Shown piece by piece: positions 25,133 to 34,148 of a stretch of DNA of 64,000 nucleotides (position 1 is the first letter of the stretch; each line of letters opens with the position of its first letter). The translations under genes were made by a program, and so were the position numbers. The DNA is from an uncultured Prevotella sp. Its GTDB lineage: Bacteria > Bacteroidota > Bacteroidia > Bacteroidales > Bacteroidaceae. The stretch spans positions 1-64,000 of the forward strand of contig CAJKQX010000002.1 in the NCBI GenBank assembly GCA_905202125.1, read 5' to 3'. A model generated the notes under the pieces. It saw only the letters and a program-made list of their open reading frames with translations. It was not told where the DNA came from and did not search any database.

Positions 25133-25228
25133 GCGTTGCGAAAGGGTTCGTTTGGGCTTGCGAAACGAACCCTTTCAGGGCCTAAAACGAACCCTTTGGG
25201 AAGCCGAAACGAACCCTTTCGCAACGCG
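25133..25228 (+). repeat. 22-base phased repeat array B with first unit inverted
   Basis: AAACGAACCCTTT occurs at 25163-25175, 25185-25197 and 25207-25219, exactly 22 bases apart. Its reverse complement AAAGGGTTCGTTT is at 25141-25153, also exactly 22 bases before the first direct copy. The inverted unit and the last unit make a perfect 21-base inverted repeat (25133-25153 and 25207-25227) around 53 bases. The core AACCCTTTCGCA is shared with arrays A and C. Confidence 0.85.
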
Positions 25229-25340
25229 GATTTTATGTTTTTTGCCTTATTGTTTATATCTTGTTGATTTTTAGCGTGTTGTGCTTGAAATGCCAATAAG
25301 GGGCTTTTAGCTCAGGTTTCGGCCTGTTTGAGATACGCGA

Positions 25341-25396
25341 ACGGGCGGCCGAATGCACCCAAGAGAGAATTGTAATGGTGCATGTCGCCCGCCCGT
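25341..25396 (-). terminator. GC-rich hairpin after the DUF6249 gene
   Basis: ACGGGCGG (25341-25348) pairs with CCGCCCGT (25389-25396) and the inner ATGCACC (25353-25359) pairs with GGTGCAT (25377-25383). No T run follows, so a role in termination is only likely from position. Confidence 0.45.
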
Positions 25397-25423
25397 ATGA
25401 TACGGAGATGAACGTCCCGCCTG

Positions 25424-25852
25424 CTATTCGGACATTTGTTTTTCGTCCGGTTCCTCTTTCCGGATACCGCGTTTACGTTCCGCCAGCCGCATTTCTATGT
25501 AAAACGCTATGAGCAAACCCATGCCGGCAAACATAGCCACTAAGAAAGAGAACATCAGATAGTTGTCATCGCCATAAATCTCATTTCCGGCTATGGCTCC
25601 CACTCCGGCACACATCAGCATCATACCGATTTCCATTGTGAAGTTGTTCTTATCATTCTTGGCTCCGTCTTGGTTTCTGAGCAGTTCGTGTATAATGTCA
25701 TTGTCCGTGATTCCATTGTTGATAATCGACTCGCGCAGATGCGTTTTGCTTTTGTCACGGTTGATCAAATACATAGCAAGACTGCATATTGCTACAATTG
25801 GAATACCGAATACAAAAATGATTCCCAAAACTGCTGTAAGATTTATTTCCAT
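25424..25852 (-). CDS. DUF6249-like small membrane protein
   Basis: A 142-residue integral membrane protein with an N-terminal helix (about 8-29), a polar segment (30-70, KSKTHLRESIINNGITDNDI), two further helices (about 72-115) and a charged C-terminal tail. The arrangement matches the DUF6249 group, often found with ECF sigma factors in Bacteroidetes. Its role is unknown. It follows the small membrane protein at 25911 by 58 bases and probably belongs to the same sigma factor operon. Confidence 0.75.
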   Translation of the reverse strand: MEINLTAVLGIIFVFGIPIVAICSLAMYLINRDKSKTHLRESIINNGITDNDIIHELLRNQDGAKNDKNNFTMEIGMMLMCAGVGAIAGNEIYGDDNYLMFSFLVAMFAGMGLLIAFYIEMRLAERKRGIRKEEPDEKQMSE

Positions 25853-25910
25853 GATTTTATTGTTTTAATTGATTAATATTCATCATAAAGACAAGCATTT
25901 CCGCTGATTA

Positions 25911-26231
25911 TTACACTTCTTCGATTGAAAAAACATTTATTGCCTTGACCGTCGATATTATCAATACTATGGCCGAAAGCACAAGCCCGATGATGGTGAA
26001 TGCGGACATGTAGATATCTTTCATCATTATTGCTCCCGCGACGAAGCACCATATCACGAATGGCAGACCGAAGGCAAAAGCCGCGAGGCGCAGCCACAGA
26101 CGTATGCGCTCGCGACGTGCCGAGTGGCGTAATTCGGCCATTACCGTGTTGTCGATCCGGTCGAGCAATTCTTTGCGTCCGATGGCTTCGGTTATGAGTT
26201 TATCAAGTTCCTGTTCATTCATTGTTGTCAT
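25911..26231 (-). CDS. small membrane protein of the sigma factor operon, possible anti-sigma factor
   Basis: A 106-residue protein with an N-terminal cytoplasmic helix (NEQELDKLITEAIGRKELLD) and two membrane helices (about 45-68 and 74-96). It overlaps the end of the sigma factor gene (26231 or, from the second Met, 26222), the usual place of an anti-sigma factor. No zinc-binding or known anti-sigma domain motif is seen, so the role is inferred from position only. Confidence 0.7.
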   Translation of the reverse strand: MTTMNEQELDKLITEAIGRKELLDRIDNTVMAELRHSARRERIRLWLRLAAFAFGLPFVIWCFVAGAIMMKDIYMSAFTIIGLVLSAIVLIISTVKAINVFSIEEV

Positions 26232-26742
26232 GTTTTAGTTGTTTTTTGAGTCGTTGGCGTATGCGGTGTAGCTTCACCAATACGTTGGAAGCGGAGAGCC
26301 CGAGTTTGTCTCCAATCTCTTTCGTGGTGTTGTTATTATAATAATGTAGCTTGACGATGGAGCGGTCGGGTTCTTGCAGACTGTTGATTGCCCGTTCCAT
26401 CTGTTGAAGCATCATTTCATGTTCGGCAGAGTATTCCTCCACGGGTATATTGTTGTCGACGGCGGTGGTGCGTATGCGTCGCGCCTTGTCTATGTTGTTT
26501 ATCGACAGATGCACCGCTATCGTCGCCAGCCATGGCCCGATGGATGCCCCTCCTTGCCAATCGCTCAATTTTGTATAAGCCCGTATGAAAGTCTCTTGGG
26601 TTATCTCTCCGGCCAGATCGGTATTGCGTACCACGCTCATTGCCTTTGCAAAGACCATGGCCTTGTAGCGTTTCACTATTTCGCCATAGCTGTTTATGTC
26701 TTTGCGGACAAGAATTCTGTACACGAGTTGATTATCTTCCAT
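26215..26742 (-). CDS. RNA polymerase ECF sigma factor
   Basis: A 175-residue extracytoplasmic-function sigma factor. Region 2 is at about residues 10-80 (YGEIVKRYKAMVFAKAMSVV, then AGEITQETFIRAYTKLSDWQ, which contacts the -10 element), and region 4 at about 115-170 (LQEPDRSIVKLHYYNNNTTK, then LGLSASNVLVKLHRIRQRLK). The start at 26742 (MEDNQLVYRILV) is preferred because the sequence upstream is not like the family. It heads an operon with two small membrane proteins. Confidence 0.92.
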   Translation of the reverse strand: MEDNQLVYRILVRKDINSYGEIVKRYKAMVFAKAMSVVRNTDLAGEITQETFIRAYTKLSDWQGGASIGPWLATIAVHLSINNIDKARRIRTTAVDNNIPVEEYSAEHEMMLQQMERAINSLQEPDRSIVKLHYYNNNTTKEIGDKLGLSASNVLVKLHRIRQRLKKQLKHDNNE

Positions 26743-26952
26743 TGATTTCGTTTCTTTAATATCAAGACCGCCGGATATGCGGATTATTACACCTGATGGC
26801 CGGAAATCCACTGGGAAACGTTGTCTTTATTTGATAAAGAATGTTAAATACGCGATATGTGTTCATTTTTTCAGATTCATTTCAGAATTGGTGACGAACT
26901 TCGCAAAAGATAAAACAAAAATACTAATTATTAATTTAAAAACGATACGAAT

Positions 26953-27405
26953 ATGAAAAGTTTAGTAAGAAAAGCATTGGCAGTTATCATCTGTATATTT
27001 GTGGCAAACGTTGGCGTCATGGCCTCCAACGACAAACCGATAACCGTATCCCAACTGCCTCAGGCTGCACAGCATGTGCTGAAGACTGAATTTAAGGGCC
27101 GCAAGGTGGCTTTGTCGAAAATGGAAAGCGGGCTCATCTCCAAATCATACGATGTGATATTCACCAACGGAGATAAAATCGAGTTCGACCGCAATGGCAA
27201 CTGGACCGACATAGAATGCAAGAAGTCGGGTGTGCCCGCAAATCTTGTGCCCTCACAGATACGCCAGTATGTGAAGAAAAACTATTCGTCTCAGCGAATT
27301 GTCGAGATAGAGAAGAAGCGCGGCTCATACGAAGTGAAACTATCAAAAGGCGTGGAACTCACATTCAACAAGAATTTCAAGGTCACTCATGTTGATATGG
27401 ATTGA
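26953..27405 (+). CDS. secreted PepSY-like protein (DUF2874 type)
   Basis: A 150-residue exported protein. A signal peptide (about 1-25, ending VGVMAS) is followed by two tandem PepSY-like repeats. Each has a hydrophobic helix followed by a hairpin with a DFDRNGNW-type turn, here SYDVIFTNGDKIEFDRNGNW and the SYEVKLSKGVELTFNKNF copy. Such proteins are common in Bacteroides periplasm; function is unknown, with inhibition of proteases or envelope stress proposed for the family. It is divergent from the ECF sigma operon (210-base gap) and could be one of its targets (inference). Confidence 0.85.
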   Translation: MKSLVRKALAVIICIFVANVGVMASNDKPITVSQLPQAAQHVLKTEFKGRKVALSKMESGLISKSYDVIFTNGDKIEFDRNGNWTDIECKKSGVPANLVPSQIRQYVKKNYSSQRIVEIEKKRGSYEVKLSKGVELTFNKNFKVTHVDMD

Positions 27406-27483
27406 CGACCGAACATACCTGCATGGATGGCGACCGTATGTCGATGTGTAGTCATTGCGATCGCTTCCATCTGATAAAATGAA

Positions 27484-27533
27484 GACACCGGGTTTCGTAC
27501 AGTATCAATGACGAAACCCGGTGTCTGCTTTTT
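27484..27533 (+). terminator. strong terminator between PepSY and fumarase genes
   Basis: A perfect 15-base-pair stem GACACCGGGTTTCGT (27484-27498) with ACGAAACCCGGTGTC (27511-27525), followed by TGCTTTTT on the plus strand. On the minus strand the trailing T run is weak, so it mainly serves the PepSY gene. Confidence 0.88.
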
Positions 27534-27560
27534 GTTGATATCTGATTTTGCCGTCAGCGT

Positions 27561-29207
27561 TTATTTACAGCTCGGTGTCCACGGCTTCAACTGTTTGAAG
27601 AAATCGTTGCCTTTGTCATCTACCAATATGAATGCGGGGAAATCTTCCACGCGTATCTTCCAGATGGCTTCCATGCCGAGCTCGGGATATTCCACACACT
27701 CTATGCTCTTGATGGAGTTCATGGACAATACGGCAGCCGGACCGCCAATGCTTCCGAGATAGAAACCGCCATGTTTCTTGCATGCGTCGGTCACCACCTG
27801 GGTGCGGTTGCCTTTGGCTATCATTATCATCGAGCCTCCGTTGTCCTGGAATTCGTCTACATACGGGTCCATACGGTTGGCTGTTGTCGGGCCCATCGAT
27901 CCGCAAGGCATTCCTTCCGGAGTCTTGGCCGGTCCGGCGTATAGCACGGGATGATCCTTGAAATACTGCGGCAGACCCTCGCCGGCATCCAGACGAGCCT
28001 TCAGCTTGGCGTGTGCTATATCGCGGGCAACGATGATTGTGCCGTTGAGGCTCACGCGAGTGGATACAGGATATTGTGACAGTGTCTTGCAAACCTCGCT
28101 CATGGGCTGGTTCAGGTCAATCTTTATCGCGTTGCCTTCGCCTGCCTTGCGCAGCTCCTCGGGTATGAGTTCGCCGGGATTATCGTCGAGTTTCTCTATC
28201 CAGATACCGTCTTCGTTGATCTTGGCTTTGATGTTGCGGTCGGCCGAACAACTCACACCGAGTCCTATCGGGCATGATGCGCCGTGGCGGGGCAGACGTA
28301 TCACGCGCACGTCGTGAGCGAAATACTTGCCTCCGAACTGTGCTCCCAGTCCGATCTTGTGGGCCTCGTCAATGAGAATCTGCTCCAGTTCGGTGTCGCG
28401 GAAGGCACGTCCTGTCTCGTCGCCGGTGGTCGGCAGATTGTCATAATAGTGTGTGGAAGCCAACTTGACGGTGAGAAGGTTTTTCTCGGCACTGGTTCCT
28501 CCGATGACGAAAGCGATGTGATAAGGAGGACAAGCGGCTGTGCCCAGGGTCTTCATCTTCTCCACGAGGAACGGGATTAGAGTACCCGGATTCTGTATGC
28601 GGGCCTTTGTCTCCTGATAGAAATATGTCTTGTTGGCCGATCCGCCGCCCTTCACTACACACAGAAATTTGTATTCGTTGCCTTCCGTTGCCTCGATATC
28701 TATCTGTGCCGGGAGGTTGCAGCGAGTGTTGATTTCCTCGTACATGCTCAGAGGAGCATTCTGCGAGTAGCGCAGGTTCTCCTCCGTGTATGTCTTGTAT
28801 ACACCCTTCGACAGCGCCTCTTCGTCACAGAATCCTGTCCATACGTGCTGTCCTTTCTCTCCGTGGATGATAGCTGTGCCGGTGTCCTGGCAGAATGGCA
28901 GTTTGCCTTTGCATGCCACCTCGGCATTGCGGAGGAAGGTCAGTGCCACGTATTTGTCGTTATCGCTGGCCTCGGGGTCGTTAAGGATTTTAGCTACTTG
29001 CTCGTTGTGGGCGCGGCGAAGCAGGAAATTGACATCGCGAAAAGCCTGATTGGCGAGCATGGTGAGAGCCTCCGGACTTACTTTCAAAATCTTGTTGCCC
29101 TCAAAATCACCTGTGGTTACACCTTCTTTGGAGAGAAGATAGTACTCGGTGTCGTCTTTGCCTGTCTGAAACATAGGCGCGTACTTGAACTCTGGTTTTG
29201 TTGCCAT
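27561..29207 (-). CDS. class I fumarate hydratase (iron-sulfur, FumA/FumB type)
   Basis: A 548-residue [4Fe-4S] fumarase that interconverts fumarate and malate, in Bacteroidales mainly running malate to fumarate for fumarate respiration. The N-terminal domain has [13 protein letters not shown] with the first cluster Cys near 105, and [11 protein letters not shown]. Later cluster Cys residues lie in GVSCSADRN and [15 protein letters not shown]. The C-terminal beta domain has [13 protein letters not shown]. Length matches FumA/FumB. It is 94 bases after the M16 protease gene on the same strand, with no clear promoter between them. Confidence 0.94.
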   Translation of the reverse strand: MATKPEFKYAPMFQTGKDDTEYYLLSKEGVTTGDFEGNKILKVSPEALTMLANQAFRDVNFLLRRAHNEQVAKILNDPEASDNDKYVALTFLRNAEVACKGKLPFCQDTGTAIIHGEKGQHVWTGFCDEEALSKGVYKTYTEENLRYSQNAPLSMYEEINTRCNLPAQIDIEATEGNEYKFLCVVKGGGSANKTYFYQETKARIQNPGTLIPFLVEKMKTLGTAACPPYHIAFVIGGTSAEKNLLTVKLASTHYYDNLPTTGDETGRAFRDTELEQILIDEAHKIGLGAQFGGKYFAHDVRVIRLPRHGASCPIGLGVSCSADRNIKAKINEDGIWIEKLDDNPGELIPEELRKAGEGNAIKIDLNQPMSEVCKTLSQYPVSTRVSLNGTIIVARDIAHAKLKARLDAGEGLPQYFKDHPVLYAGPAKTPEGMPCGSMGPTTANRMDPYVDEFQDNGGSMIMIAKGNRTQVVTDACKKHGGFYLGSIGGPAAVLSMNSIKSIECVEYPELGMEAIWKIRVEDFPAFILVDDKGNDFFKQLKPWTPSCK

Positions 29208-29301
29208 ATTGATTGGTTATTTGATTATTGTTGTTTGAATTGATTGTTTTTTTTGTTGGGTCGATTGGGCCGATAGGTATTTTGGGTCGTTAGAGTCTTT
29301 G

Positions 29302-32211
29302 TTAATAGCCGAAAATCTCTTCGGTTGACACTCTTTTGACCGGTGCTATCTTCTCCAGCGACTGGATGTCGAGATTCTTCTCATCGCCCAGAATGATGTA
29401 GCGGTATGGCTTTTTGGCCATTGTCTCGCGTTCATATTTCACGATGTCGCTCAATGTTAAGCCCGGGAGTGCCTTGTACACAGACTCGTTGATGTCGTAG
29501 TCGAGTCCCATGCGGCGCATGGAGATGTAGCGGCCTATGATGCCGAATTTAGTCGTGCGTGCGGTGGCGAGCTGCTTTTGCAGGCCCTGTTTGGCCAGTG
29601 TGAATGCCTTTTCGCTCTGAGGCATGTCGTCGAGTATCTCGTTGAACGTGCTTATGCAGTCCATCATCTTGTCGTTCTGACTTATGATGTTGGTTATGCC
29701 ATATTCGGGTATGTCCTTGCGACCGGGTGTAACGTAGTAGGCCGAAGCGCTGTAAGCCAGACCGCGAGACTCGCGCAGCTCCTGGAATACTATGGTGTTC
29801 ATACCTCCGCCGAAATATTCGTTGAACAGACATGCGACGGGATATTCGTTCACATTGAGCATGCGGCCGCACGATGTGTACTGGCGCATATATATGTTTT
29901 TGGCGTCGTAGGGAGCCAATATCACCTCGTTATGTGTCACGCTTTGCGGCATGTAGGGCTTGGTTGCGGGAGCAGGGGCGAGTTTTTTGGCCGTGCGGTG
30001 GCAGCGGTCTATCGTTGCCGTGAGCTCACTCTCGGTGGACGGGCCATAGTAAAGCACCTCGTGCTGAATGCCTCTGAGACCTTTTATCAGGTTGATGAGC
30101 ACTTTCGGGTCGAGCTTCTTCATGTCTTCGGTGCTCATCAGGTTCAGTGTCGGGTTGTACTTGCCGTATGTTGCATAGTCGCACAGGGCAGAGTAGTTGC
30201 TGCGCTGATTGTGCTTGGCGTCCGAACGCGATTTCTCCACGAGCGCAATGTATTTGCTGTAAGCCTCGTTGTCAACTTTAGCGTTGTCTATCAAGTCTTC
30301 GAGCAGACGCAATGCTTTGGGCATGTTCTCTGCCAGTCCGCTTAATGATATTGTGGTGTTTTCGGCCCCTACGCTTACGCCGTAAGAGCAAGCCAGCTTG
30401 TAGAATTGCTGCTTGATCTCTTCGGCAGTCATCTTGTCTGTGCCAAGATAGTCAATATATGAGGCTGCCAGACCGTAGCGGTTGTCGGCCAGATCGCCCA
30501 CGTTGAAGCGGAATTGCAAACTGAAACGTCCGTTCTCCGTGTTCTTTACGTAGAGCACTGGCAATTTGGTCTTCTTGGTGTTGAATTTCTTCAGGTCGGT
30601 GTCGAAATTGACAAAGCGCGGCTCTATCGGCTCTGTTTCTGCAGCGATGATGTCGCTTACGAATTTGCTCTGATAGTCGCGGTTGCTCGGAATGGCTGTG
30701 ATGGCGGGTTTGTCTATCTTCTTTTGGTTCATATCTTCGCCTTGACGCTTGTACACCACGGCATAGTTGTTGCCGAAATGACGGCGTGCAAAGTCGATGA
30801 TGTCTTGCTTCTTCAGTTTTGATATGCGGTCAAGATAGCCCACAACGTCGCTCCATTTCTTGCCGTTGATGAATGCATCGACAAACATGTCGGCACGTTC
30901 GTCGTTGTCCTCCATTTGTCTGTACAGGCTGAGCTTGGTATTGTTGATGATCGAAGGCAGCAGGTCGTCAGAGAAGTTGCCGTTCTTCAGGTTCTCGATC
31001 TCGCCCAAAAGCAAAGCCTTGACCTCGTCGAGCGACTGTCCCTCTTTTGGTGCTCCAAGCATTACGAAGGTCGTATATTCGGCCATACTGTTGGTGCCTG
31101 CGCCTCCGCCAAGATATTTCATCTTTTGGTCGAGGTTAAGGTCCATGAGTCCGGCCTTGCCGTTCGACAGCATCTGCGACACGATGTCAAGCGTGTCGGA
31201 TTGCAACGATGCTTCGCCGTCGAATTTCCAGCCCAGCATCACGCGTTCGGCTTCGTTGCCTACCACGGTTGTGTCTCTCGGCGCTGTGAGTTCTGCCACG
31301 GGTGCATATTGTGGTGCAGTGATGTTGTTGCCGGGTTTCCACGATCCGAAATACTTGTCAATGGTGGCTATCACCTTGTCCATGTCCATGTCGCCGGCCA
31401 TGCAGATGGCCACATTGTTGGGCACGTAATACTTGTTGAAGTAGTTCTTGATGTTTACTATCGACGGGTTCTTCAGGTGCTCCTGTGTGCCTATTGTTGT
31501 CTGCGTTCCGTACGGGTGGGTGGGGTAGAGCAGCTTGCCCATCGACTCCCACATTTTGTTGTTGTCGCTGCCAAGACCTATGTTGTACTCTTCGTACACT
31601 GCTTCGAGCTCGGTGTGGAAGCCGCGAATCACCATGTTTTGAAAACGGTCACTCTGCACTTTGGCCCAGTTCTCAACCTCGTTGGCCGGGATATTCTCAA
31701 CATAGCAGGTCATGTCGTTGCCCGTGTAGGCGTTGGAGCCTTCCGAACCGATAGCAGCCATGAGCTTGTCGTACTCGTTCGGGATGTTGTATCGGGCTGC
31801 CAGCTGGCTCACGCTGTCAATTTCGTGGTACATCTGTTTGCGTTGTACCTCGTCGGTGGTCTTGCGATAAACCTCGTATCGATGCTCAATGTCATCGAGC
31901 AAGGGTTTCTCTTTGGCATAATCTGTGGTGCCGAATTGCTGCGTTCCCTTAAACATGAGATGCTCCAGATAGTGTGCCAGACCCGTTGTCTCGGCCGGGT
32001 CGTTACGGCTACCTGTGCGCACGGCGATATAAGTCTGTATTCTCGGTTTCTCCTTGTTGACAGAGAGATACACCGTCAGCCCGTTGTCGAGGGTGTAGAT
32101 ACGCGTTTGTGACAGGTCGCCGGCTACGGTCTTGTATTTATAATCTTTTGCAGTTGCTCCTGAAAACAATAATGCCAGAAGGCACGTTGTTATTAATGAT
32201 TTGAGTTTCAT
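29302..32211 (-). CDS. secreted M16 family zinc peptidase (pitrilysin type)
   Basis: A 969-residue exported protease of the insulinase family. A signal peptide (1-22) is followed by the inverted zinc motif HxxEH, visible as HYLEH at residues 80-84, with the distal Glu in the ELEAVYEEYNI region. Two active and two inactive M16 domains are expected; the C-terminal half has RGIQHEVLYYG and GGMNTIVFQELRESRGLAYS, the conserved R-x-Y-like substrate motif of the second half. These enzymes degrade peptides in the periplasm. It lies 68 bases after DUF4954 on the same strand. Confidence 0.93.
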   Translation of the reverse strand: MKLKSLITTCLLALLFSGATAKDYKYKTVAGDLSQTRIYTLDNGLTVYLSVNKEKPRIQTYIAVRTGSRNDPAETTGLAHYLEHLMFKGTQQFGTTDYAKEKPLLDDIEHRYEVYRKTTDEVQRKQMYHEIDSVSQLAARYNIPNEYDKLMAAIGSEGSNAYTGNDMTCYVENIPANEVENWAKVQSDRFQNMVIRGFHTELEAVYEEYNIGLGSDNNKMWESMGKLLYPTHPYGTQTTIGTQEHLKNPSIVNIKNYFNKYYVPNNVAICMAGDMDMDKVIATIDKYFGSWKPGNNITAPQYAPVAELTAPRDTTVVGNEAERVMLGWKFDGEASLQSDTLDIVSQMLSNGKAGLMDLNLDQKMKYLGGGAGTNSMAEYTTFVMLGAPKEGQSLDEVKALLLGEIENLKNGNFSDDLLPSIINNTKLSLYRQMEDNDERADMFVDAFINGKKWSDVVGYLDRISKLKKQDIIDFARRHFGNNYAVVYKRQGEDMNQKKIDKPAITAIPSNRDYQSKFVSDIIAAETEPIEPRFVNFDTDLKKFNTKKTKLPVLYVKNTENGRFSLQFRFNVGDLADNRYGLAASYIDYLGTDKMTAEEIKQQFYKLACSYGVSVGAENTTISLSGLAENMPKALRLLEDLIDNAKVDNEAYSKYIALVEKSRSDAKHNQRSNYSALCDYATYGKYNPTLNLMSTEDMKKLDPKVLINLIKGLRGIQHEVLYYGPSTESELTATIDRCHRTAKKLAPAPATKPYMPQSVTHNEVILAPYDAKNIYMRQYTSCGRMLNVNEYPVACLFNEYFGGGMNTIVFQELRESRGLAYSASAYYVTPGRKDIPEYGITNIISQNDKMMDCISTFNEILDDMPQSEKAFTLAKQGLQKQLATARTTKFGIIGRYISMRRMGLDYDINESVYKALPGLTLSDIVKYERETMAKKPYRYIILGDEKNLDIQSLEKIAPVKRVSTEEIFGY

Positions 32212-32279
32212 TTCTTGTTTCGATATTATGTTGTCGTTATGTTCTTTGTTTGCCGAATGATGACGTCATCATGCAGTAA

Positions 32280-34133
32280 TCACATGTACAGTTTCTGATT
32301 CTCAAAGTCGACCTCCGAGTCGAGCAGAGTGTTGAAATCCTTGAACACCTCTTCCTCTATATCACCGAGCGCATACTCTTTTTGGGCATCCTTCTTTATT
32401 TCGGCTATCCATGCCCGTCGTGCAGTGACATAGTCCTTTTTGATACGTTCGGCATCCTCTTCGGTCAGGGTCTCCAGCCCGTAGTAGTCCAGCATCATGT
32501 TGTATGTCCATGTCCAGCGGTACTCCGGATAGTTGCCGTTGATCTCCTTGAATCGTTCGGTCAGGCTGTCGGCCGTGTCGATGTTGCCGCTTAATATGTC
32601 ATCGGTCAGCCGTTGTTCCTCGCTCACAGGCATGAGCAGACCCGACAGGTCGGTCCAGTTGCCCGTGCCGCAGTCGCACTTAGGCGTCTCGAGGATATGT
32701 CTTTTGAGCACGGCTCCCATGTATATGCGCAGTGCGATGTCGTAGTATTTTATACCCTTGCGCAGAGCTTCGGCCTTGATGACATACTCATGATAGTTGT
32801 ATGTCGACACGTTGTCGCCCGAGGCGTTGCGCAAGTTCTCGAGTATGCGTTTGCCTCGTAGTATCTCGCCCACGGTGTAGGGGCTGAGCCAGTCGAAATT
32901 GACTATGCTCTTGCGGCGTTTGTTCGGTCGCATATCACGTTTGGGCCACTTGCGTATGTCGCGGTAAAGGCCCACGGTGGTGAGGTTGCGTCCCGGCACG
33001 AGATACATAGTGTCGTTGTACGCGATGAGATATGAGAATGGCAGGCTGCGTGTGTCGGGATGATACATCAGTTTGCCGAAACACACCGAGAATGCACCAA
33101 TGTTGGCCGGCATGAGGATGTATGCTCCGCTGGCGGTCTTCGAGCCGCGTTCCATCATGCCATAGTGCATCGGTCCCATCTTGTAGGCATGATTGCTGAA
33201 ATTGGTGGCCGAACCGGCGTTGTAAAACGAGAACATGCCGCCGATGAGCAATGAACTCTTGTGATGACTGGCCGAGAACGGTCCGCAGAAAGCCGCGCAA
33301 GCCTCTCCGTTGGACATGTAGCTGTTGGCGAAGAACACGCTGCTTGAGGCTGTGAATCCGTTGCTCAGCTGGCAGGCCTCGCCCACAAAACAGTCTTGCA
33401 TCTTCACACTGTTGATTATGGCGGCCCCATCCGATATGATGGAGTTCTCGCATATCACGCCCGTTCCGATGAATACGTTGGCTTCGGGTGTGCTCATGAT
33501 GGTGCAGTCGCTTATTCGGGCTGCTCCATTAATCTCGCAGTCGCAGTGTATTATCGAGTTGCTTATCTCTTTGGTGTTTATGATCTTGACGTTGTCGCCT
33601 ATCTTTCCGCATTCAGGGGTGGTGCGTTCTATTTCCTCGAATATGATCCGTCGTATGGCAGCCTTGAGCGGCTTGTTTTTGAAATTGAACACCATGAAGG
33701 CGGCAAACTGGCTTGTCAGTCCGTGAAAGAGTATCACATTGCCTTCGCCCACCTCGTTGAGCACCGATATGGTGTTGCCTTCTCCGTAGGTGGCACCCTC
33801 GGTAGTCTCCATTGTACTCACGTTGGAGATGTAGCAGTCGTTGCCGATTGTATAATTGTTTATGTAGTTGCCGATGTTCTCTATGAGACAGTTGTCACCC
33901 ACGGTGACGTTGCGCAGGGTGGCGTTGTTTATGCCCGAGTGTTTGACAAACCCTTTGCTCACCTCCACACTCTTCTCGAATGTGCCCAATCTTACCGTGC
34001 CGTAAAACATCACTCTGTGAAAATAGTTGGCCCTGAAATCCTCGGCCACGCTGACGGCCGACCAGTCTTCGGCCCAGCAACTATTGTCTTCGAGTATGCG
34101 TATTTCCTGTTCGGTCAGTTGTCTGTAATCCAT
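32280..34133 (-). CDS. DUF4954 family protein with left-handed beta-helix repeats
   Basis: A 617-residue protein matching the Bacteroidetes DUF4954 group as I know it. It starts DYRQLTEQEIRILEDNSCW and has hexapeptide-type repeats in the first 300 residues (NATLRNVTVGDNCLIENIGN, CDCEINGAARISD, GTGVICENSIIS), as in nucleotidyl- or acyltransferases with a left-handed beta helix. The C-terminal half is helical. A link to sugar-phosphate metabolism is possible but not shown. It follows hflX by 15 bases, so the two are co-transcribed. Confidence 0.85.
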   Translation of the reverse strand: MDYRQLTEQEIRILEDNSCWAEDWSAVSVAEDFRANYFHRVMFYGTVRLGTFEKSVEVSKGFVKHSGINNATLRNVTVGDNCLIENIGNYINNYTIGNDCYISNVSTMETTEGATYGEGNTISVLNEVGEGNVILFHGLTSQFAAFMVFNFKNKPLKAAIRRIIFEEIERTTPECGKIGDNVKIINTKEISNSIIHCDCEINGAARISDCTIMSTPEANVFIGTGVICENSIISDGAAIINSVKMQDCFVGEACQLSNGFTASSSVFFANSYMSNGEACAAFCGPFSASHHKSSLLIGGMFSFYNAGSATNFSNHAYKMGPMHYGMMERGSKTASGAYILMPANIGAFSVCFGKLMYHPDTRSLPFSYLIAYNDTMYLVPGRNLTTVGLYRDIRKWPKRDMRPNKRRKSIVNFDWLSPYTVGEILRGKRILENLRNASGDNVSTYNYHEYVIKAEALRKGIKYYDIALRIYMGAVLKRHILETPKCDCGTGNWTDLSGLLMPVSEEQRLTDDILSGNIDTADSLTERFKEINGNYPEYRWTWTYNMMLDYYGLETLTEEDAERIKKDYVTARRAWIAEIKKDAQKEYALGDIEEEVFKDFNTLLDSEVDFENQKLYM

Positions 34134-34148
34134 AAAAATATGTTTTTC

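Larger units (their letters stand above)
25009..25423. other. 415-base intergenic region with phased repeat array B
   Basis: No gene is supported. It contains a 21-base perfect inverted repeat (25133-25153 with 25207-25227), four 22-base phased units, and a GC-rich hairpin (25341-25396) that may end transcription of the DUF6249 gene. A 63-codon minus-strand frame across the array is a by-product of its sequence. Confidence 0.75.

Noticed and set aside
25105..25296. Small open frame across array B, with similar ones across arrays A (14581-14817) and C (35717-35935)
   Set aside because: A 22-base period without stops stays open in several frames, which gives Arg/Pro/Phe-rich products that mirror the repeat. 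No leader or promoter supports them.
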